Shown here: piece by piece, positions 53,186 to 63,655 of the stretch
Layout: each line of letters begins with the position of its first letter
Numbering within the stretch: the stretch's first letter is position 1
The notes under the pieces: model-generated
The model's database searches: none
Seen by the model: the letters and a program-made list of their open reading frames with translations, nothing else
Told to the model about the DNA's origin: nothing
From: Tenebrio molitor
Lineage: Eukaryota > Arthropoda > Insecta > Coleoptera > Tenebrionidae
Length of the DNA: 64,000 nucleotides
Direction: 5' to 3'
Assembly (NCBI RefSeq): GCF_963966145.1
Contig: NC_091046.1
Coordinates: 18,042,001 to 18,106,000 of the forward strand
Translations under genes and position numbers: made by a program

Positions 53186-55524
53186 ATGGATTTACAAGAT
53201 GAAAGTAATGTATATTATACGGAACTTAGTGAAGAAGAGCCTGGTGATTTGTTATTTAATAATTCCAAACAAGTAGAAAATAATGAACATCAAATAATAG
53301 GGGAAGTTCAGCAACCGTTGTATAAATTACAGAATATAGACACAGAAGCCTTAATCAAATCCGAAATTAAACAGTTAATCTTCACAAAAGTCTCTGAAGA
53401 AGCAAATGCAAAAATCTTAAACGAAATGGCATATGAAATTGAAGAACAAATCACAAATCTAAGAGCTAAAAACGATGAATTGTTAAATAAAAATCAAGAA
53501 TTAAATAAAGAAGTTGAAGTAGATTACAACCGATTAATTCAGTCTGAAGAATTATTGGTTAAGACAGATGAAATGATTGGTCTGTTAAAGGAAAACGTAG
53601 AAAAACTTGAAAAACAATATAGGGAATCGCGAATTAGTGACCTCCTAGAAAAAAGTAAAAAACAGTACAAGAGCTTGGAATTATTAAAAATATCCTTTGA
53701 ACCGAAACTGGACCAAGCAAAAGAAAATTTTGAAAGTACTGTATCAGTTAGCGATGAACATAACAAAACATTAAAAAGTGAACTTGATAACCGGCAAGAT
53801 GTCTTAGAGGACTTAAAAAAGAAACAGGAAGAATTTAAAAGGGTTGTTGTATGTTATGACGATGATATAGCAAATAACTTAGTAAAGAAACATTTGTTGA
53901 AAGAAAAGATTGTCGAAGTTACAAATAAGAAAATAAACATAAAGAACGAAATTACGGAACAGGACGATAAATTACATAGTCTTTGTTTGAAAACAGAAAA
54001 TCAGATTCATAAGTTTGTTTTTATTAATTCACTCGTGATTGTTTATAATTCTTGTATTTTATAGATTTAATGATGTGAAAGAACAAAAAGAGAAATTGGA
54101 AAAACAACTAGAAGAAGCAGCTTATGAACTGAATGATCTGCAAACACATTTAACAAATAAATCAAACGATATTTCAGACAGAGAATGCTGTTTGAATGGA
54201 CTTAGAGATCAGCTAGAGATTGTAAAAACCACTTTTCAAGAGTCTGTTAAGACGCTGCAACAAAAATGTAGAGCTACAGCTACTAAACTAAACGAAATTT
54301 TGGCAGAGGTCTCATCATGCAAGAAAAATAATGATCAATTACTAACTGCAAGTATGATCATTTGTTATTTTTTGAGTTAAAGTTTTTTTTTTAGAAATTA
54401 AGTTCTCTTAAAATTAAATACCATCAAGAATGTGAAGAAAAGTTACTATTTCTGAATAAGACCATAACTCATCAACATGCTGTATACACTGTAAAAATAA
54501 GTCTTCTTAAAAAACAAATGGAAAATGAGATAAAACGAGCCAAACTTGAAGAAATACAAGGTCAATACGAAATTTCTGTTGACTCATTAAATTCTTTAAT
54601 TAATAGCATTATTAAAGAAAAAGAAAAACTCGGTAATGAACTGACAGAGGTGAAACTAAAATTCGAACGTACACAACTGGACTATAATAAATCTTCTGTC
54701 GAAGTGAAAAAAAAGAAAGAATATTTGCTTGCCAATTCCAAATTTTTAAAAGAAAAATCTGAAAATCTACAACAAGAGGTAAACGAAGCAGAAGAATTGT
54801 ATAAGCGCTTTCAAGAAGAAACTCTTTCTTTAAAACTATTGGTGGAAAACAAGTCAATTTATTTAAATGAAGGCAAAAATAAAATAGCTACGTTAAAAAG
54901 AAATTTCGAGGGACTTCTAAAGTCTGGATTTAGATCACCAAATAAAGAAAACATTAACAAAAAAGTCAAATTTAATGAAATACTTTCATTTAAGTCTCCA
55001 ACTAGCAGTGAAACGTCAAATCTGCATGCAGGAAATTCCGCTCAATTGGTAAATTTTTGTTGGATATTTACATTTACATTCTTAGCTTCATATTCTTACA
55101 TATTCTAATAAGTTCCTTTAATTACAGAAAACGTACTTACATTAGCGCTATTCAATAGTTATTTAAGGTTTCAAGGATATTATAAGGTTCATAACGGGCG
55201 AGGTCGGCAGAGTGAAACCCAAGGGCCTCTGCCTCGAGGGGTGCCCGCCGACCGAGGGCGTATCATTATAACATCCGTAGTGCCTTCAACGTTTAATGTC
55301 CGATTAGTTTCATGTGTTTTTAGATTGACATTAATTTGATTAATTTATACCAATCAATCAAAAGTTGTTTGTAAATATAATAACTATTACAAACAATCTG
55401 ATACCCGATTTTTAATTTTTTTTTAATCTTAAATATTTTTTAGGAAACATCTTTCCACGAATGGTTGCTAGAAGCAGAAAATGAATCTTCTGATTTACTG
55501 AATGAAATTGAAAAACCAATATAA
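53186..55524 (+). CDS. Coiled-coil protein, four exons, about 614 aa, function unknown
   Basis: Exons: 53186-54012, 54065-54347, 54395-55048, 55444-55524. Introns 1 and 3 are GT-AG. Intron 2 is best read as GC-AG (ACT|GCAAGTATG...TTTTAG) because that keeps frame, while the nearby GT would not. Start MDLQDESNVYYTEL: an acceptor-like TTTTATTTTAG lies 2 bp before the ATG, so an upstream noncoding exon is likely. Residues about 55-530 are almost continuous heptad-type coiled coil (Lys/Glu/Leu/Asn, no Pro). A short basic tail follows with FRSPNKENINKKVKF and FKSPTSSETS (possible SP/TP phosphosites) and a C-terminal ETSFHEWLLEAENESSDLLN. No motor, CH or zinc domain seen. It could be a kinetochore, centrosome or meiotic scaffold, but nothing specific supports any one. 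Poly(A) signal at 55685. Confidence 0.75.
55187..55270. repeat. GC-rich inverted repeat inside intron 3
   Basis: CGGGCGAGGTCGGC at about 55194 faces GCCGACCGAGGGCG at about 55249; GGGCCTCTGCCTCGAGG lies in the loop. It stands out strongly from the AT-rich intron. Probably a short MITE. Confidence 0.65.
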
Positions 55525-55684
55525 AATAACATAATATATAAACAAGACCATGTTGTGTCATTTTAGTTAGGTAGGTACCCTGTTTTAAGTTGGACGTTTC
55601 AGTTATTTGTTAATAAGTTATGTTTAAAGTATATACTGTTCAATTTTTTGTTAGTTAATCATTGGAAGGCAAACTTCAGAATAT

Positions 55685-55690
55685 AATAAA
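55685..55690 (+). terminator. Poly(A) signal of the coiled-coil gene
   Basis: AATAAA, about 160 bp after the stop at 55522-55524. Confidence 0.55.
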
Positions 55691-55852
55691 ATTGTTATTA
55701 ACAAAGTTTCTTAGTTCATTGTTAAAAATAAAATGTTAATTTTGGATGTTTTATTTTCTTTACATTTCTTTAAAAGATGCATAAGAATAAAGGAAATTTT
55801 GATGGAAGTCTAAATAAAATATATGACTGTTAGGATAATACCATTCATTATA

Positions 55853-56581
55853 CCGGGTGTAGAATTGGTTTACGAGACATAGGATTTTACATATAAAAAC
55901 AAAGAGTTTCAATTATTGGCTCCCCTAATAATTTTATGCCAAAATAGTTAAAATGAAAGTTAGAGAGAATTAAAAATACTGTCTAACTCCACTCTTTGTT
56001 TTTTTCTAACATCTTGTAGTACTGAAAGAAAAGCAAGAAAGGAGTTAACACAAAAATACTAAAAAGTAGCACTAGCCATGAAATTTGACTTTTAAAATAC
56101 TATGTATTTGTCGGATGGTTTCTCTATTATTTAATTGTCTTTCAATTTGCCTTTCAAATGAAGTCGTACAGGACTACAGGATGAATGAAAAGGTATCTTC
56201 CATTAAATGCTCAAACTTCTCCACAATTCTTCCAATTGTTTCTGTGCCAGGAATTGATCAGTCTGGGAAACCTGAAGCAAATGTTGCTTGGAAGTTGCTT
56301 AAAAAAGATCCTCCATAATAACATTTAAAGAAAGAAATATAATTTCATGCTTAGTACCTAGTACTTACTTTTTACTGTTTTTGTGTCAACTTCTTTCCTG
56401 CGTTTCTTTCAGTACCACAAGATGTTAGAAAAAAAGTAAGACTGAAATAAGACAGTAATTTTAATTCTCTCCAACTTTCATTTTAACTATTTTGCCGTAA
56501 AATTATTAGGAGAGCCAGTAATTGAAACTCTTTATTTTTACATGTAAAATCCTATGTCTCGTAAACCAATTCTACACCCGG
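55853..56581. mobile_element. Foldback element with about 220-bp arms
   Basis: CCGGGTGTAGAATTGGTTTA and TAAACCAATTCTACACCCGG at the ends, TA-flanked. The arms continue GAGACATAGGATTTTACAT, CAAAGAGTTTCAATTATTGG, AGTACTGAAAGAAA and their complements. 729 bp. It lies right after the coiled-coil gene. The 77-codon frame in the spacer is not recognisable. Confidence 0.85.
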
Positions 56582-56956
56582 TATGTATTATGTCTATGAA
56601 GCTTAATTGCCTGTTATAATTAATCAAAATATTTTCCATACTGATCAAGCATCTTTTGCCACATTTCGGTTTGTAGATCTCCAGTGTCTTCGATTTAGAA
56701 AAAACCTTTTAAGGTCACTTTTTACATAACTGACTCTTGATAATTATTTACCAACCAAAAACTACAGCAACGACGGGTACATGTGTTGTTTGAATTTTAT
56801 GGTGGATAAGCACGTGACATTCAATCATTTGCGCATGCGTCAGATTTGTCGACCTAAACTGTATAATTACCGTTACCGCAAGAACTTCTCAGGGGATATG
56901 GTAAATTGCGTACACTCGAGAAATTTGACATTCAGGAACCCAAAGGGTCCTTTAAA

Positions 56957-57503
56957 ATACAGGTAAATTGCGCACCAGTGGTGACGACGGGCGTTCAGTC
57001 ATAATAATTCTCGTTCAGGACTAAATAATGATCTTCTTTTAACCACTTGGGCACTCCAAAATAAATATATCGGACTTAAAGAAAAAAATTGTTTGTCAAT
57101 ATTCGATACAACTTAGGGTTCAGTAGGTAAACTGCGGTAACTTACAATTTTTACATAATTGAATTTATGTGATTCAGAAGTAGAATTATTCTTATATAAA
57201 TTAATGCATTCATCTAAGAACAACTGCTTCTTTATTATTTTGCCACATAGTTTTTTTCTCAACATTGGCGCTTCTAATTTTTATTTAAACGGTAGTCTGA
57301 AATGTAATAAGAACATTTACAAAATTAAAGATACGAGTATTTGGAAGCGCCGAGTAAAAGTTTTTACTGAAGTGATAGCTGATAGAATAAAATGACTCAC
57401 ATACGTTGGAAATGCCAGCAACAGTTGAACGATGCTAATCCCTTGGTTGCAGCTACCTGGTCAAAACGCCTGAACAATTTTAACCATGTGCGCAATTTAC
57501 CTG
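56957..57503. mobile_element. Possible TIR element, CAGGTAAATTGCGCA ends
   Basis: CAGGTAAATTGCGCA at 56960 and TGCGCAATTTACCTG near 57490 are inverted. Related words GTAAATTGCGTAC (56901) and AGGTAAACTGCGG (57125) occur nearby. Weak case. Confidence 0.45.
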
Positions 57504-57575
57504 CGTCCCTTCTCAGCTCAGGTTTTCAATTTTCGCTTTGTGTTCTTTGAACAAAACGCCAACGAGCATTAGGTA

Positions 57576-57933
57576 CTATGGCGGACAATAAATTTAGGCC
57601 GGCCTGTCATTGAGTTGACATCAAAATGTGAAGCTGGCATTATGTTCAACTAACCCCATTTTCGATTTTCGTCATTCTTGTCATCGTGACAGCGATAATC
57701 AAAATTAAAATTGGGAAAAGAAGCGTGCACCAGAGAGAAGTGCTACTACAAATCAGTTATGCTAGTGCGTCATGATCTGTAAGTTACGAAAAAGGCAAAG
57801 GAAACGCCAAACAGCTTGAAAACCTTCAGTTTGAGAAACTGACACATCAGTCATAATGACAATAAATGGTCGTTTGCACTGACTTTTTTGAAATGTCAGA
57901 AATTTGCCGGCCTAAATTTATTGTCCGCCATAG
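57576..57933. mobile_element. MITE, CTATGGCGGACAATAAA ends
   Basis: CTATGGCGGACAATAAATTT and AAATTTATTGTCCGCCATAG, continuing AGGCCGGC/GCCGGCCT. TA on both sides, 358 bp. The first nine bases equal those of the transposase-bearing element at 61771-63003. Confidence 0.88.
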
Positions 57934-58082
57934 TACCTACCTACTTTTTGGAAGAACTAACGGAATTAATTTTTTCTAAATTCGGTTTGTACTCGTTACA
58001 CTGACATCTATGCTTTGATCATTTTCAGTCAACTCCTACTGCACAATTCCTCCAATGTCCAATCCACCAACAAACATAGGTA

Positions 58083-58432
58083 AAGTCCATTCAAAAATCA
58101 AAAAACCACCACCTGTTGCTTTAGATTGGTAAAATTTAAAAAACCCTAGGTAGATATTTTTTCATACTATGTTGGTAACTATAAATTATGACATTTATTT
58201 GATTCAAAATAAAATTAAATTGCTCTGAATTCCATTCATACTGTTTTATTAGCAGCACGTTTCATTTATTTATTGATTCTTATTATTTTTACTTAAACAT
58301 GCCCAGAAAAACAAGACATTTAATAAACACTTAAGCTCAAAATTACACCAAATTTTACACTAAACAGCGTTGCCGATAGTAATTATCAAGGAAAATGCGA
58401 CGTTGGTGGTTTTTTGATTTTTGAATGGACTT
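58083..58432. mobile_element. MITE-2, copy 2
   Basis: Same perfect ends as 51975-52332, TA-flanked, 350 bp, highly similar throughout with small indels. Confidence 0.9.
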
Positions 58433-58619
58433 TACATCTCTTTATTTTGAAAAATGAATCATTGTTTGGAACGTTTGCTATACAGGCAGATTCACTTTTG
58501 TTCTCATGTAAGCAGTTGATTAAGACATTGGGGATGTTTTTGAGGCTGAAGCAATTCTGCGGCTTGGTTTCTTGAAAATTTGTCAAATTATGCTAAATTT
58601 CGTAGTAAATTTGTTAGAA

Positions 58620-58715
58620 AATGAGAGAGACCCTCGACAGGACCAATGAACGATCAGGATCATAGTCTTTGTCTGTCTTTGTCAGATCCTGATCGTTCAT
58701 TGGTCCTCTCTCATT
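58620..58715. repeat. Near-perfect palindrome beside the Tc1 border
   Basis: GACCAATGAACGATCAGGAT (58641-58660) has its exact complement at 58686-58705, and outer AATGAGAGAG/CTCTCTCATT extends it. The spacer is 25 bp. One arm carries 9 extra bases (ACCCTCGAC). It ends 3-4 bp from the TA at 58719. Confidence 0.85.
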
Positions 58716-58931
58716 TACTACACCTCGCCGCAAAATTAACGCATACTGTTTAAAAACTTAAAAAAAGCCTGTAAATTTTAATTTTAAATTATGTATTATG
58801 AAAAATGAAGTTACGTTATAATAGTAAAGCATTTATTTTGTAATTTTTAATTAAATAAACAGAAATATACAGGGTATTTTGAAGCTTAACAAAATCAACT
58901 TGGAAAAAAAAACAATTTAATAACGCGTGTT

Positions 58932-59949
58932 TCATCCTCTTGCATTAATAACTGCCTCACATCGTCTACCCATAATCGATATTAACGTTCTAATGTCATT
59001 TTGATCGATAGTATTCCAAATTTCTGTAAGGTGGTTTCCAAGATCACCAAGAGTTAATGCAGGTGGATACAAGGTTTTTAGGCTTTTGCCCATATTGTCC
59101 CATAAATGTTCAATGGGATTCAAATCCGCGCTGCGAGCTGGCCAATTCATAGTGACAATTCTAACTTCCTGAAGGTACTGTCTCACTATCTGAGCTGTGT
59201 GAGGCCAGGCATTATCATTCATCAATATGGAATTTTCGCCGATGTAAGGTGCGTAAGGTACAACATGAGGTTCCAAAATGGTTGTTACGTATCTGTCTGC
59301 TGTTAACCTTCACTGGTTTACAATTACCAGCTCCGTACAACCTTCTAAAGATATCCCACCCCAAACCATAATTGAGCCTCCACCATAACTGACGGTGTGA
59401 GCAATGTTACATTGAACGTAACGTTCCCCTGGTCGTCTATAAACCCTCATACGCCTGTCATTGGAAAATCTACAAAACCTAGACTCGTTCGTAAACAGCA
59501 CTCTAGCCCAATCATTCTTGCCAGTTTAAATGTGCATGAGCAAATTCTAAACGATGTTCTGCCGTTAAATGTGGACCAGTAACAGGAACGTAGGGTAGTA
59601 GCTGAGGTTCTGCTAACCTTCTCCTAATTGTGTCTTGGCTGATCAGAGCGTTATACCTCAAAGAAAAGGCTTCTTGAAGGCTAGTACTTGTTACAAACCT
59701 CTGTCTTAACGTCTGTAATCTTAAAAATCTGTCTTGTTTAGCCGTTGTCATTCGTTTTCGCCCCTTCCCGGTTCGTCTTTTGTTGATTCCAGTTTCTAGG
59801 TACCGATTTATGACTATTGAAATGGTTGATTGCATCACACCAAAACGTTCTGCAATACTTTGCTGCGTTCTTCCTTCTTCGGAAAGTGTTACAGCCACTG
59901 TACATTCTTCCGGTGAAAAATTTCTTGAGTGTCGTTGATTACAATTCAT
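58932..59949 (-). pseudogene. Broken Tc1-like transposase (copy 2)
   Basis: Minus-strand sister of the 50709 transposase, recognisable in three pieces: 59512-59949 (N-terminal HTH parts), 59310-59501 (LFTNESRF to VVNQ-type region) and 58932-59276 (D in LMNDNAWPH, E in NPIEHLWD, to VINARG). A 2-bp deletion near 59511 and a nonsense change near 59309 (CAG TGA) break it. It also has Asn at the first catalytic position (codon at 59487-59489). It retains the native stop after VINARG that copy 1 has lost. Confidence 0.88.
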
Positions 59950-61770
59950 TTTATTATAAAATATGACAGAAACAATGTCTAGCTCATTTGGTTAATAAAT
60001 ATTGTAATGATTTGAATACATTACTTTTTCCGCCAAATATTCGAACCTGCGCAAAACGGTAACAAATGCGGTCGTGATCGTCATCGAATCGGAGGAGCCC
60101 TACGTTGTGATTTTCTTTTGGCGGAAAAAAGGTTCGGAATGCAAACGGTGAGGTTTCCAGTTGGAAGAGTGCCGCAAATAAAACACACATGTGAGGGACG
60201 CAAAATACCTTTTATTAAAAATGCCTGTAATAACTTTGATGAAAAAGAAATTGAAACGAATACAAAGGACAGAAATTAAGTTTAACGAAATACAAGAAAT
60301 TAACTAGTTGAGTACATCACAAAGGTAAACGACAAGATGAATGAATGAATAACAGAAAAACGGGCACATGACAGACAAAATGACAGTTAAAGCTTGCAAA
60401 ATAAGTAAACAAATTATGGTGCAGTTATTACAGACAGGGACGGATGAAAAACCCTCTTCAAAAACCGTATCCCAGGTATTACTCATATTTTACAATTCGA
60501 TTAATGACAAAACAATGTTTAATTTGGAACTACGCGGTCAAGGTACGCCAACGGGAGCTTAGAGCTGGAGGTAACAGACTTTCGGCCGCGAGGGGACTCT
60601 GAAAAATAATCTGAATCATCTTGAGAGCAAGCGACGTTTATAGATATTCGGGGTATTAATGAACGTCAGACTATTTCGCCGACCAAGTAAGAGTGACAGA
60701 GCGTCTCGGGGTTGTACGATTAGCATCACTAAACAGCATAAGCGAATATTTAACTCCACCGTCCCCAACCAACCGTTTCCCGACAAGCCCCCGAAATCTC
60801 TATAACCTCGACGGAAGCTTCACGAAAACATCCCGCCGCCGCATAAGCGAAGACCTAGGTCCGCCTCCGCTAACGGCTTTAAATAACCGTAGCTTCCACA
60901 GAAATTTGACTAAACAACCTCCCGACCTCCTGATTGTCACCTAGCTCCCATGGGGGCGCACTTACAACATTTTACTTTAACTTTTCCGAAATCTAGCAAC
61001 AACACAAAGAAAAAAACCGAGTTTAATTCAATCGAACAAAGCGTAACATTAAACGATGAGAAAATCCAGCAAAACAAAGCGCAACATTAAACAATGATAA
61101 AATAAGCAAAACAAAACGCAACATTAAACAAGGATAACATAAGCAAAACAAAACGCAACATAAACAATGAGGAAATAAAAGAGAACAAAACGCGAAGTTA
61201 AATAACGATAAAATAAAAATGCTTTAAACAAGAATACAATACTCGCTGGCAATACTAAACAAAAATATGGCGGGTCGAGTGCCGTTAAAAAAAAGTTAGT
61301 GAAAAAAAAACAAAATGGACGCACGCGGTCCGGACGACGGCTACTAATTTCCGAAATTAAAAGATTGCAAAAAAATGAACCTCCCGGGAGAAACTTAGGG
61401 ATAACGCTTAAAATTAACCAATGGGCGTTTCTTAAAGAAACAGCATGCAACAAAATGAAATCTACAACATACCCTTACCACGTGGTCCTGGTCCCAAAAA
61501 CAAAAACAAAAAGCCAACGAACGTGGAATAAATTACCCAGGTGAATGAAAAAAACGTCGAATTCCTCACGGGGACACAAATATCTACTCGGGACGGAAGT
61601 GATTTTGAGTCAGATTTAACTTACAAATTTGAGAAACTGGATCGCTCTTCGCAAGGTGTGTTCGTTTCGAAAAACCAAACAAAACTGACCTACCCCCTTT
61701 AACCACCCGCGCGAGCGAGCTTCAACCCCCGCTATATTTCCGCTCGTAGTTCCTAGTCTAGCCGCTAGTA

Positions 61771-63003
61771 CTATGGCGGCCAAAAAATTTCGGCCGTCAT
61801 TTTTCCGTCATTTCAAAAAAATCGGTGTAGTCCATTCCTTATTGTCATTATGATTGATGTTTTTACTTGTCACTTTTGAAAGTCAAGCAAAATGCCATCG
61901 GTATCAAATTTTAATAAAATCAAAATAGTAACTCTTGCACAAAGAGGAATGTCCCAAGCTCAGATTTCGATGGACCTTCGTATACCTAAAAGTACAATTT
62001 CGTCCATTCTTCAGAAATGAAGACAAAATGGAATGGAACTATTGAAAGACGCCAAGGCTCAGGGAGGCCTAGCACATTTACTGCAGAAGAAGATAATATG
62101 CTTCTCAATAGATTACGCAATAGCCATTTTATGACGGCTGTTGAAGGGGTAAATACAAGCAAATACAACGGAAAGGAGCGGTCGATTTTCGGCAAACATA
62201 TGGGCATGGATTTTAGTAGATAGACCTGGGCTAATGTTGTCTCTAGAAGATCGGCTCAACAGTGATGTTTATGTTAGGATTCTTGAAGACGTGATGATGC
62301 CTTTAGTTTCAAGAATTTTTCCGAATTTTAACTTCATATTTCAACAAGACAATTGTTCAATGCATTCAGCACATAGGGTAGCAGAATGGTAGCATAAACG
62401 TTCTTGATTGGCCAAGTCGCAGTCCAGATTTTTGGTTCGTAATTTGCAACAACGACAAGTAATTCGGAATAGGGCAGAACTTTTAACTGCGATTACTAAT
62501 GCATGGCAATCATTACATAGGAATTATCACAGAGATTTATGCCTCTCCATCTCGCGTCGTGTAAGACGAGTTATTGACGCCAATGGAGCAATGACCAAGT
62601 ATTGATTTTAAACTTCATTCATTTTATCTTTTGATTTAGCTAAGTACTTAAACAAAAATAAATGTTTCATTTCCTTGTCTTTGCCTTAATGTTTTTCGTT
62701 TGATTTTTTAAAAACTACGGCATACTCGTATAATTTCCACGGTTCTCTGTTTGGTACTTTAATCCAAAAATAGCCGCAAGTCTGCCTCTAGTCTCTAGTG
62801 CCACTAGCGACTAGCGGTCGTGTGGTAATTGTGTAAGAGTGGAACTTGTCCTTTGTATTCACAAAATTTGAACTGATGGACTGAATGACAGATTGTCAAA
62901 ATGACAATAACGATAACAAAGCGAGGTTATTGGTGCTTAAGGGTAGTTTACACTTCATGTCAGGGCCTTGAAAGTGACGGACGAAATTTTTTGGCCGCAA
63001 TAG
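61771..63003 (+). mobile_element. Tc1/mariner-like element, innermost insertion
   Basis: CTATGGCGGCCAAAAAATTT and AAATTTTTTGGCCGCAATAG ends with TA on both sides (61769-61770, 63004-63005). The longer relative at 39935-43694 has an uninterrupted GTAGTACTTTCG at the equivalent place (near 43626), which is the empty site. It holds a decayed transposase. Confidence 0.88.
61892..62605 (+). pseudogene. Decayed Tc1/mariner-like transposase
   Basis: Starts MPSVSNFNKIKIVTLAQRGM, then SQAQISMDLRIPKSTISSIL (HTH), a stop, RRQGSGRPSTFTAEEDNMLL (GRPS linker and second DNA-binding part). About 100 residues with the first catalytic Asp are missing. DRPGLMLSLEDRLNSDVYVR, FQQDNCSMHSA (second Asp) and LAKSQSRFL (from the WPSRSPD region) follow in shifted frames, and the C-terminus is RRVRRVIDANGAMTKY. 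Inactive; different family from the 50442 element. Confidence 0.8.
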
Positions 63004-63509
63004 TACCTTCACATTTGGCGCGCTGTTGTGGCGGTACCGAAAATTTAAATTTAAATTTTAAACTGGGTCACTAAAATATGCAGCAAAATTCTTCGATACC
63101 AATGAGCAAAAAGTGCAACACTTTGGATTTTTTAGAATTTAACAAAAACTAATCAATGGTTTTTAATGAATATCGCACAAAAACATGAAGATAATCTGAA
63201 TGAACATTTTTGGTTTCCAACTAACAGTGAAAAAATTTGTAAAATGGAATACGATTAATTTTTTAAATTATGCGTTAATTTTGCGGCGAAGTGTAGTAAA
63301 TTTTCTCAAAAATTTAGTATTGTGTCCAACAAGCTTTACGCAAAAGCCTTGTAGCACAGAGAATTTACTTACTGCTATATCTATTAGAACATCAAAAATC
63401 GTAACCTAGAAGTTATTTATTATTTTTACACAAGTCAGTTTTACAGCTTAATAACGAAGAGGCAGACATAATGTTTTGCCTAAAATTTTCAGTAAAAATG
63501 TCAGGAAAT

Positions 63510-63655
63510 GTGCGCAGAAGCCACAAATTGGTACAGGCATCAGCTGATCGTTATGGCTATGGCCGCTATGGCTGCACAATGCGAAAGACCCAATAGAATT
63601 GAACGGATTCAAAGGTGCGTTCTGGCACAACTGTTTCAATTTGTGGTTTCTGCAC
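63510..63655. repeat. Short inverted repeat with GC-richer centre
   Basis: CAGAAGCCACAAATTG at 63514 faces CAATTTGTGGTTTCTG at about 63637. The centre has GCTATGGCCGCTATGGCTGC. Probably a short MITE. ORFs on both strands across it are mirror readings and are not called. Confidence 0.55.

Larger units (their letters stand above)
60002..63073. mobile_element. 5-bp-duplication element, shorter copy, inside Tc1 copy 2
   Basis: Starts TTGTAATG, ends GTCACTA, flanked by AAATA (59997-60001 and 63074-63078). About 1837 bp once the nested 61771-63003 element and its TA are removed. Homologous to parts of 39935-43694 but with a large internal deletion. No credible gene of its own; the short ORFs at 60368, 60693 and 61299 have no recognisable motif. 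Confidence 0.85.
58721..63293 (-). mobile_element. Tc1-like transposon, copy 2, split by later insertions
   Basis: Ends CACCTCGCCGCAAAATTAAC (58721) and GTTAATTTTGCGGCGAAGTG (63293) with TA at 58719-58720 and 63294-63295. Homology to 50442-51925 runs from 58721 to 60001 and resumes at 63074. The gap is exactly the 60002-63073 element plus its AAATA duplication. Confidence 0.92.

Noticed and set aside
54352..54394. Ordinary GT-AG intron 2 in the coiled-coil gene
   Set aside because: It leaves exon 3 out of frame with an early stop. GC-AG at 54348 or a donor at 54309 keeps frame.
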